Below the pieces are notes generated by a model, which was given only the letters and a program-made list of their open reading frames with translations, did no database searches and was not told the origin of the DNA. The position numbers were made by a program, and so were the translations under genes. Below are positions 45,453 to 55,400 of a stretch of DNA of 64,000 nt, piece by piece. Position 1 is the first letter of the stretch. Every line of letters begins with the position of its first letter. The stretch is from positions 930,001 through 994,000 of the forward strand of contig CAWFPB010000003.1 of assembly GCA_963817755.1 (NCBI GenBank), read 5' to 3'. Source of the stretch: Oleiagrimonas sp963817755 (GTDB lineage Bacteria; Pseudomonadota; Gammaproteobacteria; Xanthomonadales; Rhodanobacteraceae).

Positions 45453-47420
45453 TCATAGCTGCCGGGCCACGCGGAAGCCGACACGTCCGCTGCGGGTGGT
45501 GGCGTCGGCAGCAATGCGGAACGCCGATCGCGCCTGCGTCGGTGAACTGCCCCACGAGGCGCCGCGAATCATGCGCAGGGCGCATCCCGGATTGACCCAG
45601 GCAGTCCCGTCGACGGGTGCGCGGGTGTAGTTGTCGTGCCAGCAATCGTCGACCCATTCGGAGACATTGCCGTCGATGTCGTACAGGCCGAACGGATTGG
45701 GCAGGAAATGACCGGCCGGCGCATCGCCCCAATAGCCGTCGCGGTAGCCGCGGAAAGCGTTGGTCCAGCTGCGCCGGAGCGGCGAACGGTCGCGTCCGCC
45801 GGCCAGGTTCTCGACTTCGCGCCGAGGCGAACCCGAGCCCCACCAGAACGGGGTCTGGGTGCCGCCGCGCATCACGTATTCGTATTCGGCCTCGCTGAGC
45901 AGGCGATAGGCCTTGCCGGTATGGCGGGACAGCCATTTCACGTAGGCACGGGCGTCGCGCCAGGACACGTTGACCACCGGATGGTCGTCGCGCGAGGGAC
46001 GTCCGGCGTAGTTGTCCTCCCAGGTTGCATCGGCATCGTCGCGCATGGTTCCGCGCTGGCCGTCGTAGACGTTGGAGCCGCCCAGTTTCACCGAGTCGGG
46101 TACGTAGCCGCTGTTGCGCACGAATTCGCGGAACTGGGCCACCGTGATCTCAGTACGCGAGACTGCAAAACCCTGCTCAATGGCGACCTTGTGCAGCGGC
46201 GACTCGCTGGCTTTGTGCCCGGACTCGTTTTCCGGAGAACCCATCAAGAAGCTGCCGGTGGGAATCACCACCATGGTCGGACCGTGCCCACCCAGGTCGA
46301 CGTAGCTGTCGCTGAAGTCCTGTCCGGGATGGTAGCTGGCATAGACCCGGGCATTGTGCAGGCGCTGGTCGAGCTTGTTCACCCCCGGTACGTCCGGACT
46401 GATGGCCAGGGCTTGGTCACGCAGCTTTTTCGCCAGCACCAAGTCGCCGCCATCCAGCGCGGTGCCGGCCTGCTCCAGGCGAGCCTCGGCTCGCTGCCTG
46501 CGGATGCCCTCGATCCGGCCCCGGGTATCCTGCAGCGCGGTCGAATTGGGATCGATCTCCGCTGCCTGAGCCAGGGCCTGGTCGGCACCGTCGAAATCGT
46601 CCTGCGCCACCGCACCCAGCGCCTTGTCCAGCAGCTTGCGCTGGATCCGGTGCAAACCCTGCCGCGCCACGGTGTTGGCCGGGTCGAGCTTCAATACCTT
46701 GCGGTACAGCGCCAGCGCATTCGACTGCGCGGGCTGCATCTCCTGGCCCTTTTTCATCAGGTCCGCGGCCTGTGCCAGCAGCGGCTGTACCTTCTGCAGG
46801 GCCGCAAGGCTGGCCTGAAGACGCTTGGTATCCGCCTGTGCGCCCGGAAGACGACGCAGGATGCCCAGGCTGGTGCGCGCCGCATCAGTATCGCCGCCGG
46901 CAAGGTTGTCCTCGATTTCGGCCACCAGACGCTGTCTCACGTGGGCCAGGCCGGCGCGCGCGCGCTGATTGTCCGGACTCATGTCCAGGATCTTCAGGTA
47001 CAGCGCCATGGCGCTGCCGTCGCCACCGGTCAGGTTGCCCTTGCCCAGGGCATCGGCGGCCCGGGTCAGCAGGTCGTTGACCTTGGCATTTTGCGGGCCT
47101 TTCGCCCCCGGGCCCGCACTGGAGGCAGGCGCCGGCCGAAGACGCGCCGCAATCACCGCGTGCGGTGCCAGCGACAGCGGCGGCCCGGCATGCAGTTCAT
47201 CGCTGCTGCGGGCCGTGCCCGTGGCGGCTTGCGGTCGCTGCTCGAAGCCCAGCGGCGGCGCCATCATCTGCATGGACGACGAACCCTGCAGGCGGCTCTC
47301 GTCTCGCTGCACGTGCAGCAGTCCGGGAAAGAAGTGGTAGAGCATGGCCAGCACCAGCACGACCACGCCGATGACGCCACCGAGGGCGCGTTGACGACGT
47401 TCGGACTTGCTGCTCGGCAT
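45453..47420 (-). CDS. Membrane TPR protein with FGE/sulfatase-modifying-factor-like domain
   Basis: A 655-aa protein with an N-terminal membrane helix (about 13-33), a linker, several TPR-like helical repeats (about 110-360) and a C-terminal FGE-fold domain (about 390-655). The domain carries MVVIPTGSFLMGSP, SEAEYEYVMRGG and the ending MIRGASW...GRVGFRVAR. The cysteine pair of true formylglycine-generating enzymes is missing in the RGASWGSSPTQAR segment, so it is probably a binding domain and not an oxidase. Genes of this type often accompany bacterial Ser/Thr kinases, as here. Confidence 0.85.
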   Translation of the reverse strand: MPSSKSERRQRALGGVIGVVVLVLAMLYHFFPGLLHVQRDESRLQGSSSMQMMAPPLGFEQRPQAATGTARSSDELHAGPPLSLAPHAVIAARLRPAPASSAGPGAKGPQNAKVNDLLTRAADALGKGNLTGGDGSAMALYLKILDMSPDNQRARAGLAHVRQRLVAEIEDNLAGGDTDAARTSLGILRRLPGAQADTKRLQASLAALQKVQPLLAQAADLMKKGQEMQPAQSNALALYRKVLKLDPANTVARQGLHRIQRKLLDKALGAVAQDDFDGADQALAQAAEIDPNSTALQDTRGRIEGIRRQRAEARLEQAGTALDGGDLVLAKKLRDQALAISPDVPGVNKLDQRLHNARVYASYHPGQDFSDSYVDLGGHGPTMVVIPTGSFLMGSPENESGHKASESPLHKVAIEQGFAVSRTEITVAQFREFVRNSGYVPDSVKLGGSNVYDGQRGTMRDDADATWEDNYAGRPSRDDHPVVNVSWRDARAYVKWLSRHTGKAYRLLSEAEYEYVMRGGTQTPFWWGSGSPRREVENLAGGRDRSPLRRSWTNAFRGYRDGYWGDAPAGHFLPNPFGLYDIDGNVSEWVDDCWHDNYTRAPVDGTAWVNPGCALRMIRGASWGSSPTQARSAFRIAADATTRSGRVGFRVARQL

Positions 47421-47585
47421 GGAAGCTCTCGTAGACCTGGGCGGACGGGATGCCCGTCCATGGCATGGTACCCGGACCGCCGGACATGCCAAGCACGCGG
47501 CGCCCTGTTATCTTGCGGGGCCACCTTAGGCAAACAGGCGCACCAGGGCAACGACTTCCGGTGCGCCCCTGCGCGGAACCGCATC

Positions 47586-48710
47586 TTGATCGACAGCACC
47601 CCATCTGCCACGACACCCGAAGCCGAATGGATCGGCACGCGAGAAGCCCTGGACAACTGGTTGTCCGGCGTGGACGGCCTGCTTGCCGTGGATACCGAAT
47701 TCATGCGCCGCAACACCTTCCACGCACAGCTGGCGTTGCTCCAGTTCGCGCATGACGGCCGCTATGCCCTGGTCGACCCGCTGGCGGTCCCGCTGGACGG
47801 CAGCCTGGCCGACATGGACCGCGAACGCGCCCCGACGTGGATCATGCACAGTCCCAGCGAGGATCTGGACGTGCTGGCGCCGCTGCTCCCCGAGGGACCG
47901 GCCCGTCTGTTCGACACCCAGCTCGCCTCGGCTTTCTGCGGCATGGGCCTGGGCATCAGCTACCGTGCGCTGGTCGAGGCCGTGACCGGCGTGCAGCTGG
48001 ACAAGGGCGAAACCCGCTCGGACTGGATGCAGCGCCCGCTGACCGACTCGCAGCGCCTGTACGCCACGCTGGACGTGGTCTACCTGCACGCCATCCACGA
48101 ACGCCTGGACCGCGAGCTGCGTGAACGCGATCGCATGGCCTGGTTCGAGCACGACTGCGAACGCCTCAAGCGCCGAGCCACCGGGCGCAACGGCGACGAC
48201 CAGCCGCAGCAGGCCCTGCGCGGCGCCGCATTCTGGCCACGCGAACGCCAGGCCCTGCTGCGCCGCGTGCTGCTGTGGCGCGAGGCCACCGCGCGCGCCA
48301 TCGACAAGCCGCGCCCGTGGTTGCTGCAGGACGCCCAGATCATGTCGCTGGTCGAGGATCTCCCCGACAGCGGCAACGAACTGTCGGCCCGCACCCAGGG
48401 ACAACGCGCCCTGCGCGGCGCCCAGCGACGCGACCTGATGGACCTGCTGCAGCGCCCGGTCGAGCCCGACGAGGTCGAGGCCACCGAGGCCATCCCGGCC
48501 CCGCTGGACGGCGCCGGCAAGCGCATCCTGTCGGCCATGAAGAAGGACGTCGAGCAGGTCGCATCCGGCCTCGACCTCCCGACCGGCCTGCTGGCCCCGC
48601 GCAAGGCGCTGGAATGGTTCATTGCCACCCGCACCTGGCCGCAAGCCCTGGACGGCTGGCGCCGCGAGTTGCTGCACGAACGCCTGGCCGCCCACCTGCC
48701 CGATGCGTGA
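47586..48710 (+). CDS. rnd: Ribonuclease D
   Basis: 3'-5' exoribonuclease in tRNA 3' maturation. The 374-aa protein has the DEDDy exonuclease domain: LAVDTEFMRRNTF (Asp, Glu), HSPSEDLDVL (Asp) and YATLDVVYL with the final Asp, followed by an HRDC domain (RDLMDLLQRPVEPDEVEATE). The start appears to be TTG at 47586, since the first ATG lies inside the catalytic motif. The frame continues far upstream, but that part is antisense to the FGE-like gene. Confidence 0.93.
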   Translation: MIDSTPSATTPEAEWIGTREALDNWLSGVDGLLAVDTEFMRRNTFHAQLALLQFAHDGRYALVDPLAVPLDGSLADMDRERAPTWIMHSPSEDLDVLAPLLPEGPARLFDTQLASAFCGMGLGISYRALVEAVTGVQLDKGETRSDWMQRPLTDSQRLYATLDVVYLHAIHERLDRELRERDRMAWFEHDCERLKRRATGRNGDDQPQQALRGAAFWPRERQALLRRVLLWREATARAIDKPRPWLLQDAQIMSLVEDLPDSGNELSARTQGQRALRGAQRRDLMDLLQRPVEPDEVEATEAIPAPLDGAGKRILSAMKKDVEQVASGLDLPTGLLAPRKALEWFIATRTWPQALDGWRRELLHERLAAHLPDA

Positions 48711-48770
48711 CAAAGCGCGCGCCGCCTATTGGCGCGCCCCCCGCACGCTGCTAGAATGCGCGCCTCGCGT

Positions 48771-48847
<77 letters not shown>

Positions 48848-48863
48848 AATCAAGCACTTACAG

Positions 48864-48895
48864 AAAGGCCGAGGATGCGAACCCTCGGCCTTTTT
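48864..48895 (+). terminator. Intrinsic terminator after tRNA-Ala (island-borne)
   Basis: An 11-bp stem AAAGGCCGAGG/CCTCGGCCTTT with an 8-nt loop and a T5 run lies 18 nt after the tRNA. It lies inside the island, so the element supplies a terminator for the tRNA it interrupts. A different terminator, presumably the original one, remains beyond attR. Confidence 0.85.
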
Positions 48896-49179
48896 GCATT
48901 CCGTGTCCCCGATTTGTCCCATGGCGTGACCCAGCGTCACCCGATAGGACACGCGCAGTGTCCCGAATTTGCCGCGCGAACACGTCATCGCGACGTCGGG
49001 GTTGCCGTCCTTCTCGACTCCCAACATGCCGTAAGTTCCCCCGAGTTCTACCCCGTCTCAGCGGAAAGTTGGGTTAAGGTGTTGAACTTTCCCGGCACGC
49101 GCCGGCTGCATCCGCCGACAGACTCCTGCTGCGGCCCTGGACCAAGATAGCGAAACCTTCTCCCACTCTGTTTCGCATC
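48896..49179. other. Left-end island sequence without a gene
   Basis: About 280 bp between the tRNA terminator and the RAYT gene. I find no convincing coding frame. Short GC-rich inverted stretches near 49098-49135 could be REP-like sequences associated with the adjacent RAYT, but no repeated unit is clear. Confidence 0.4.
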
Positions 49180-49889
49180 ATGCCTCGACAACCCAGACTG
49201 GATCTGGCTGGTGTTGCCCAGCACGTCATTCAGCGCGGCAACGACCGGCAACCCTGCTTCTTCCACACGGTCGACTACGACCGCTATCGGGATGAACTGC
49301 GCGAGATCGCGCTGCGCGAAGGCTGTCACGTTCACGCCTATGTGCTCATGACCAACCATGTGCATCTCTTGATGACGCCCTCTGCTCCGGGAAAGTCTCC
49401 CGCGTCATGCAAGCGCTCGGGCGGCGCTATGTGCGATACGTCAACGACCGCTATCACCGCACCGGCACGCTGTGGGAAGGACGCTACAAGTCCTGCCTCG
49501 TGGACAGCGAGGACTACCTGCTGCGGTGCTACCGCTATATCGAGCTCAATCCGGTGCGTGCCCGCATGACGGCCGACCCCTTGGACTACCCCTGGTCAAG
49601 CCATCGTTGCAACGCCCGTGGTGTGTCCGACAACCTCGTGCAACCGCATGCCTCCTACCTGGCCCTGGGCCGCACACCACGAGACCGCCAGGAGGTCTAC
49701 CGCGATCTTGTCCTGGAAACCGTCGATCCTTCCGACACCGAAGCCATTCGTCTCCACCTGCAACGCGGTTATGCCCTGGGCTCCGAACGCTTCCGCAAGG
49801 CCATCGAAGCACAGCTCAACCGGCGTGTCGGGCCCGTTAAGATCGGACGTCCGCGCAAACATGCCAAGCAATGGAAAAGTGCACTCTGA
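49180..49889 (+). pseudogene. REP-associated tyrosine transposase (RAYT), frameshifted
   Basis: The first frame (49180-49569) encodes MPRQPRLDLAGVAQHVIQRG and the HUH motif NHVHLLMTP of Y1-type transposases. A one-base shift near 49393-49400 is needed to enter the second frame, which continues VSRVMQALGRRYVRYVNDRY, the catalytic-tyrosine region CYRYIELNPVRARM and a C-terminus ending GRPRK. Both halves are otherwise intact, so a full RAYT of about 235 residues was present. Inactivation by a single indel is inferred. Confidence 0.85.
49754..49859 (+). repeat. RAYT 3'-end repeat, copy 1
   Basis: This 106-bp stretch, coding for the end of the RAYT protein (SERFRKAIEAQ...VGPVKIGRPRK), recurs at 51008-51113 with only a few differences. 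The two copies flank the IS3 remnant. Confidence 0.85.
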
Positions 49890-50905
49890 CCCCGGTTTTC
49901 CCTAAGGGTGAACAGGCCTTCCGCGGAAGCGGTCGGCCGAAAACCAGTAGCGATGAGCTGACCGCACTCAAGCGCGAACTGGCACGCCTGAAGGAAGAAA
50001 ACGAGATCCTAAAAAAAGCGGCGGCGTACTTCGCGCGGGAGCTGCCGTGAAGTACGCCTGGATCGCAGGCGAGCGTGGCCACGCGGTGCGCACGATGTGT
50101 CGCACCCTGGGTGTCTCGCCGAGTGGCTACTACGCCTGGCGCAACCGCCGCCCCAGCGCACGCGCGCAGGAGAATGCGCGGTTGCTGAAGCGCATCCGGT
50201 GCCTGCATGTCGAGTATCGCGAGGCCTACGGTACGAGCGGTTGTGGCGCGCCCTGCGCCAACAGGGAGAGTCGTGTGGATGCCATCGCGTGCATCGATTG
50301 AGACGCGCAGGCGGGATCCAGACGCGAAGGCGGCGCCGTTACATCCAGGCGCGCGGCCCGTATCAGCGCGTGCCGGCCGCACCCAATTTGCTGTGCTGGC
50401 CTTTCACCAGCCCGACACCGGATCAGGTGTGGTGGCCGACATCAGCTTCGTGCCGACACGCCAGGGTTGGTTGTACCTGGCGGCCGTACTGGATGTGTAC
50501 AGCCGCCGCATCGTCGGCTGGGCCATGGGTGAGCGGGCCGATCAGGCCCTGGCCAGCCAGGCGTTGGCGATGGCCCTTGCGCGACGGAACCCTCCGAGTG
50601 GGGCGGTGCATCACAGTGACCAAGGCTCGCAATACACCAGCAAGGCGTACCGCCAACAGCTGTCGGAGGCGGGGTTGGTTGCCAGCATGAGCCGCAAAGG
50701 CATGCCCTACGACAATGCAGTCATGGAGAGTTTCTTCAGTTCGCTCAAGCACGAACTGACGCACCACGTGCGATTCAGCAGCCGCGAGGAGGCTCGCACA
50801 CAAATCTTCAGCTACATCGAAGCGTTCTATAACCGCAGCCGGCTACACAGCAGCCTCGGCTACCGTTCACCCGAGGCCTTTGAGAAGATGGCCACGGGTG
50901 CTTGA
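49871..50905 (+). pseudogene. IS3-family transposase, truncated orfA and frameshifted orfB
   Basis: A short frame at 49871-50050 encodes the C-terminal part of OrfA (ELARLKEENEILKKAAAYFA), lacking its HTH. OrfB begins at 50047 with KYAWIAGERGHAVRTMCRTL and needs at least two frame changes (near 50230 and 50430) to read through to the end at 50905. The DDE triad is all there but in different frames: ADISFVPT, HHSDQGSQYTS and DNAVMESFFSSLKHE. The element is therefore dead, and its left end has been lost. Confidence 0.88.
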
Positions 50906-50940
50906 TTTTACTGTCCGAGAAATCGGGGGTGGCTCAACCT
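50906..50940 (+). repeat. Probable right terminal inverted repeat of the IS3 element
   Basis: The stretch containing CTGTCCGAGAAATCGGGGGT and ending GGCTCA follows the transposase stop, as expected for an IS3-type right end. The matching left end is not found, consistent with truncation at that side. Confidence 0.5.
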
Positions 50941-51007
50941 GACCCCTTATTTAAGCCACCCAGCTCCGAGGAAAAATGAACCTGACCACAAATTTTCACA
51001 CCAGCCC

Positions 51008-51113
51008 CCACCTGCAACGCGGTCATGCCATGGTCTCCGAACGCTTCCGCAAGGCCATCGAAGCACAGCGCAACCAGCGTGTCGGACCCGTTAAGATCGG
51101 ACGCCCGCGCAAA
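51008..51113 (+). pseudogene. RAYT C-terminal fragment (repeat copy 2)
   Basis: Encodes VSERFRKAIEAQRNQRVGPV followed by KIGRPRK, close to the C-terminus of the RAYT gene at 49.2-49.9 kb. The rest of this copy is missing. It marks the far side of the IS3 insertion or a deletion/recombination between two RAYT copies. The sequence becomes sharply AT-rich immediately after it. Confidence 0.8.
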
Positions 51114-51117
51114 TTTC

Positions 51118-51562
51118 CTAAAGTTTGGTGCAGTTTTTATGCAAATAACGATAAACTTTTTTATCAATCTGGAATTTATTTTTAATGCTGTTTAAGTAGC
51201 CACAAGGGAGGGTGAATGATTCCTCATACGGCATCGAATATATACCGTTTAAACCAGAATTTATATTTAAAATAATCCATACATAAAGGTAGTTTTGATC
51301 TCTTGGCAACACCAAGTACAGTATAAACTCCGTCACCCGTATCCAATTTTCGAATCACCGGAACATTTAATTTCAATTTTCGACTTGAAAATTCTAGGGT
51401 TTGAAGTGAAGCCCATATGGGAGCTTGGGTGATCTCTAAATATGATTTACTTTTATTGCTATTTGGAAGCAAGACATAATGGAAATAAATGAAAGAAGCC
51501 ATTAAAGTTAATACTGCCAGCGAAGCATATATTCCAGCTTTTAAATTAATTTTTATTTTCAT
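51118..51562 (-). pseudogene. Small membrane protein behind the RHS gene, probably frameshifted; immunity candidate
   Basis: The first frame (51224-51562) encodes 112 aa: a basic start, one transmembrane helix (about 9-32) and a soluble domain. Near 51310-51330 a second frame takes over with VLPRDQNYLYVWIILNINSG and continues to 51118, giving about 147 residues in total if a one-base shift is corrected. Codon use is AT-rich, unlike the host. It starts within 2 bp of the end of the RHS-tip frame, the usual place of an immunity gene in polymorphic toxin loci. No family was recognised. Confidence 0.5.
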
Positions 51563-51563
51563 T

Positions 51564-52485
51564 TTAATTAGTACTTACATGAATAGGGTTAAATGTCCTA
51601 AATTGTTTAGGAACTTTTCCGCCTTTTGGTAACGAAACCACTGAAGCGCCTGGATAAGACAAAGCCATCATCTTAACAGTCGATGGCAACTGCGTTAGAA
51701 CTAATGTTCCAGTCATTGATGTAGCTTCAATATATTTTACCCCAATCCCTACGCTCGCAAGGGCACCACTCACTGCTGTTGCGCAATCATGATTCAGTAC
51801 ACTATATTTTTCGGTTGAATTTTTTCCGTAATTTTTTTGTACGAATTGGGCCATTTTAGCTTCTTGAGATTTTGTAGTATTTAATACAATCGCCATGGAT
51901 GAACGGTATTTGCCCTGAGATGCAAGGTAACTAGTTACGCTTCCACCAAAAGCATCATGTGTCCCATATAGCTTTAAATACCACGCCCTGTAAATGCTAT
52001 TGCAACGTGGCCTAAGGGATTCCCTAGCGAGTGTTTTTTGGTAGGTGGTGAGTACCCACCAACAATAACTACTGTTTTTTTACCATTCGAATCGACTCCA
52101 ATTATTGGATTATTATTTGCATAATCATATCGAGAGAATTTAAACAAATCTCCTTTCTTTTCCGGATTTTCAGGATCACACTGCAAAAACCGCTTCCAAC
52201 CCCGGATCATAGTACCGCGCCTGCATATACACCAACCCCGTATCCGTATCCTCCACATGCCCCGTATACCCCGGCCCATGCTCCGCCGAGCCCCAGCACC
52301 TGCGCCCCATACGGCCGATACGCCATCTTCTGGATCACCGCCCCCTGCGCATCGGTCTCCACCACCGGCGTCCCCTGCGCATCGGTCAGGTAGATCGTCA
52401 CCGTGGTCTTGGCCCGCGCCGGGGCCGACAGGCCGGCGCACAGCAGCCCGAGAACCACCAGGAATGATGCAATGCCTTTGCTCAT
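51564..52485 (-). pseudogene. Short secreted RHS-core protein with papain-like tip, frameshifted
   Basis: Starts MSKGIASFLVVLGLLCAGLS with a signal peptide and a GAGGG ribosome site, then RHS sequence (TIYLTDAQGTPVVETDAQG, MAYRPYGAQVLGL). The RHS-core end follows in other frames: GLVYMQARYYDPG, then FSRYDYANNNPIIGVDSNGK. The tip has GNPLGHVAIAFTGRG, then YGTHDAFGGSVTSYLASQGK and SVLNHDCATAVSGALASVGI up to VSTN at 51564. A His motif followed by an Asn-x-x-Cys motif suggests a circularly permuted papain/NlpC-P60-like fold. Three one-base shifts (near 52290, 52205 and 51985) disrupt it. Orphan secreted RHS-core proteins like this are common in Xanthomonadales. Confidence 0.75.
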
Positions 52486-52496
52486 GATCTGATCCC

Positions 52497-55400
52497 TCAG
52501 TCGTTCACAACAGTGGCGGCTACTGGCCCTTTCCACGCCGAGCATCCCACCGCGTTGCAGGCGCGTAGCGACACCTGCGCCGATGTTGTCGAGTTGGGGG
52601 CCTGAATTGAATAGCTCAGCGCAGTGGTGGATACGGTGGTACACGTCGAGCTTCCGTTCAGGCAGTACTTGAGGTCATAGCTCGTCGTAAAGGCCGACGC
52701 TGCCCCAGCTGACATTCAGATAGGTTTGCTCGGGTGGGCGCAGATCAATATAGGATCGATGCTCGAGAACCGCTGCCACTGTGGCCGGTGGTTGCGGCGG
52801 TACCGATACCGCGACACTCTGGCTTGCACTCCAGCCACTGCAGCCGCCGACATTGCAGGCGCGCACCCGATAGCCGTATGTCGCATTGGTCCGGCCGCTG
52901 AGGGCTTTACTGGTGGCGCTGCCGTTGTACACGGTATTCCAGCTGCCGCCGTTGACCTGTTCCTGCAGGGTGTAGCTGGTTGCGCCAGCGACGCTGTTCC
53001 AGCTCACCGTGTAGCTGCCGGTGGTATTGCTGACCGTAGACGGCACATTCAGGCTCGGCGCACTGCCCGGCGGGAGTGTGACCGCCACGCCGCTGCTGCC
53101 GGCCCGGAACGTGCTGCAGCCGCTGGCGTTGCAGGCCTCGACCTGATAGACCCAGTTCCGGAGCTGGTCTCCTGTGAGGAATAGCTGGTGCCACTGCCGT
53201 TGTAGATCGTCACCCAGCCACTGACACCACTCTGTGCGTGCTGCAGGATGTAGCTGGTGGCGGTACTGGACGCTGCCCAACTGACGGCTACCGTGCCGCC
53301 GCTGCTCGCCGGCAGACTGATGCTGGCCGGTTCCGGAGGCACGTGCAGCACGCTCACGGTGACCGTGGCGCTCCAGCCGGTGCAGGTGCCGGCTGTGCAA
53401 GATTGCGCCCGGTAACCATAGGTACCATTGCCCAGGCCGCTGCTCGCCACGCTGGTGCCGCTTCCGCTGTACACCTGGACCCAGGTCCCGCCGTTGAGCT
53501 GCTGCTGGACCACGTAGCTGGTTGCCTCCGGCACCGCAACCCAACTCACCGTAAAGCTGCCGGTCGTGCTGCTGGAAGGCGCACTCAAGGTCGGAGGGGT
53601 ATCGGGCATGGGCGGAAGCGTGAAGCTGCCCGAGCCACTCAAGGCATTGTTCGCGTTGCCCACGGGCGAATCGCCCTGAACATACAGCTTCTGCCCCCCA
53701 TAGCTGGAACGCATGGACGCCGTCATCGGGATCGCGAAGCGATAATTCGTACCAGAGGTTCCACAGGCCGACGCCACGGTGGAACCGCTGCTCTGGTTGG
53801 CTGTTGCCGTGACGAGATGCGTGCCACCGCCGCCCGACGGTCCACCGGCAAAGACCTCCACTCCGACCGAATTGAGCAGGCCCGTCGAGCAGGCCCAGCC
53901 GGTCAGGGTCTCGTTGCCGCTTGCGTCTGCCGTCAGTCCGTCGACGTTGCCGATAATGGCCGAGCTGTTGGTCGTCACCTTGGCAATCAACCGCTTGCCC
54001 ATGTGGATGTAATCGCTGGTGTCGCCGGTGTTCGGGCTGTAGTTCATCATCAGCTGCCCGGCCGCGCTGTAGACCGCGTAGGTCTTCGAGCCGTCCGCAG
54101 CGGTCGTCTTGACTCGGCGGCCGGACGCGTCATAGCCGTAGCTGTCCTTGCCCACCACCTGGTCGAGTTGATTGGCCTCGTCGAACAGCAGGCTGGTGCT
54201 GTCCTTGGCGGTCGTGTTGCCGCGAGCGTCGTAGGTAAAGCTGTGCAGGGTGGAGCCACCACTGCTGATGCTGGTCAGAAGGTTGTTGGCGTCATAGCTG
54301 TACGTGGCCGTCACGCCGCCGTTGCTCATCTGCGTGATGTTGTTGAGCGCGTCATAGCCGTAGCTCTGGGTACCCCACAACGAGGTGTCCGTGGCCGCGG
54401 TCAGGCGGTTGAGGCCGTCGTAGGTAAACGATGCGGTGCGCGTGCCATCCACCAGATCGTTGATCTGCGTGATGTTGGCGTTCTTGTCGTAATTCAGATC
54501 CTCGCTGAATACGAAGCTGCTACCTTGCGCGTAGCTGATGTTACGCAGGATCTGGCGGGTGTTCTCCTCGGCGACATATTCGGACCCACCCATGTAGGTC
54601 AGGTATTCGAGGTGCCCGTCCGGATAGTATTCGGCACCACTGGCATAGGTACCAGCCTCGGTGGGACGACCCAGCGCATCGGGTGCATACGGCACCACGG
54701 TACCGTCCGGATAGGTGGTGCTGGCCAAGAGCGCCGTTGGCGTCATACGCGTAGGTGAATGGCCACTGGTAGCCGTCAATGGACAGCGTCTCGCCGGTCA
54801 GCTCGCCGGTGGCGTTGTGCATGTAGGACCAGTCGGCCCCATCCGAGGGCACGTTGGAACTGGCCATGTTGCCGCGCGGGCCGTAGGTGAAGCTGGCGCT
54901 GCCGACACCGTCGGGATAGCTGATGCTGAGCACCCGGTTCAAGGCGTCATACGTACGTGAGACCCGAGCGCCGGCAGGGACCTGCGTCTGACCGCAACCG
55001 CTACCGGTAATGGTCTGTCCCTCGGCGCTCCAGCTCAGGTTTCCGGCCGCATCGTAGGCCATCACCGTACTGCCGCTTTCCGGTTCAGTGCGCCGGCACA
55101 GGCGCTGCTGGGCGTCGTACGCCAGGGTCTTGGTCAGGAGCTCGCCGCCGCCGGACTGGGTGATGGACGTCGGGTTGCCGTAGATGTTGCGGGTGATGGT
55201 CTGGGTAATACCTTCGGGCGCCTGCACCTCGATCACGTTGTCATAGGTGGGCGTGTCGAAGACCTGGTAACTGGTCGTGGTGACGTTGCCGTTGGGGTCG
55301 GTGACCTGCTTGCGGGCACCGCTGAGGTAAGCGGTTGTAGAGGTCACGCTGCCGCCCACGGCGCTTTCGGCATCCTGGTCGACTTCGGTTTCCCGGCCAA

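Noticed and set aside
39759..47420. A type VI secretion regulatory locus (PpkA-PppA-Fha)
   Set aside because: No structural T6SS gene (tssB, tssC, hcp, vgrG, clpV) occurs in the window, so the FHA-kinase-phosphatase set is described on its own.
45636..48710. A 1024-codon plus-strand frame containing ribonuclease D
   Set aside because: Residues before the TTG at 47586 are antisense to the TPR/FGE-like gene; only the last 374 match RNase D.
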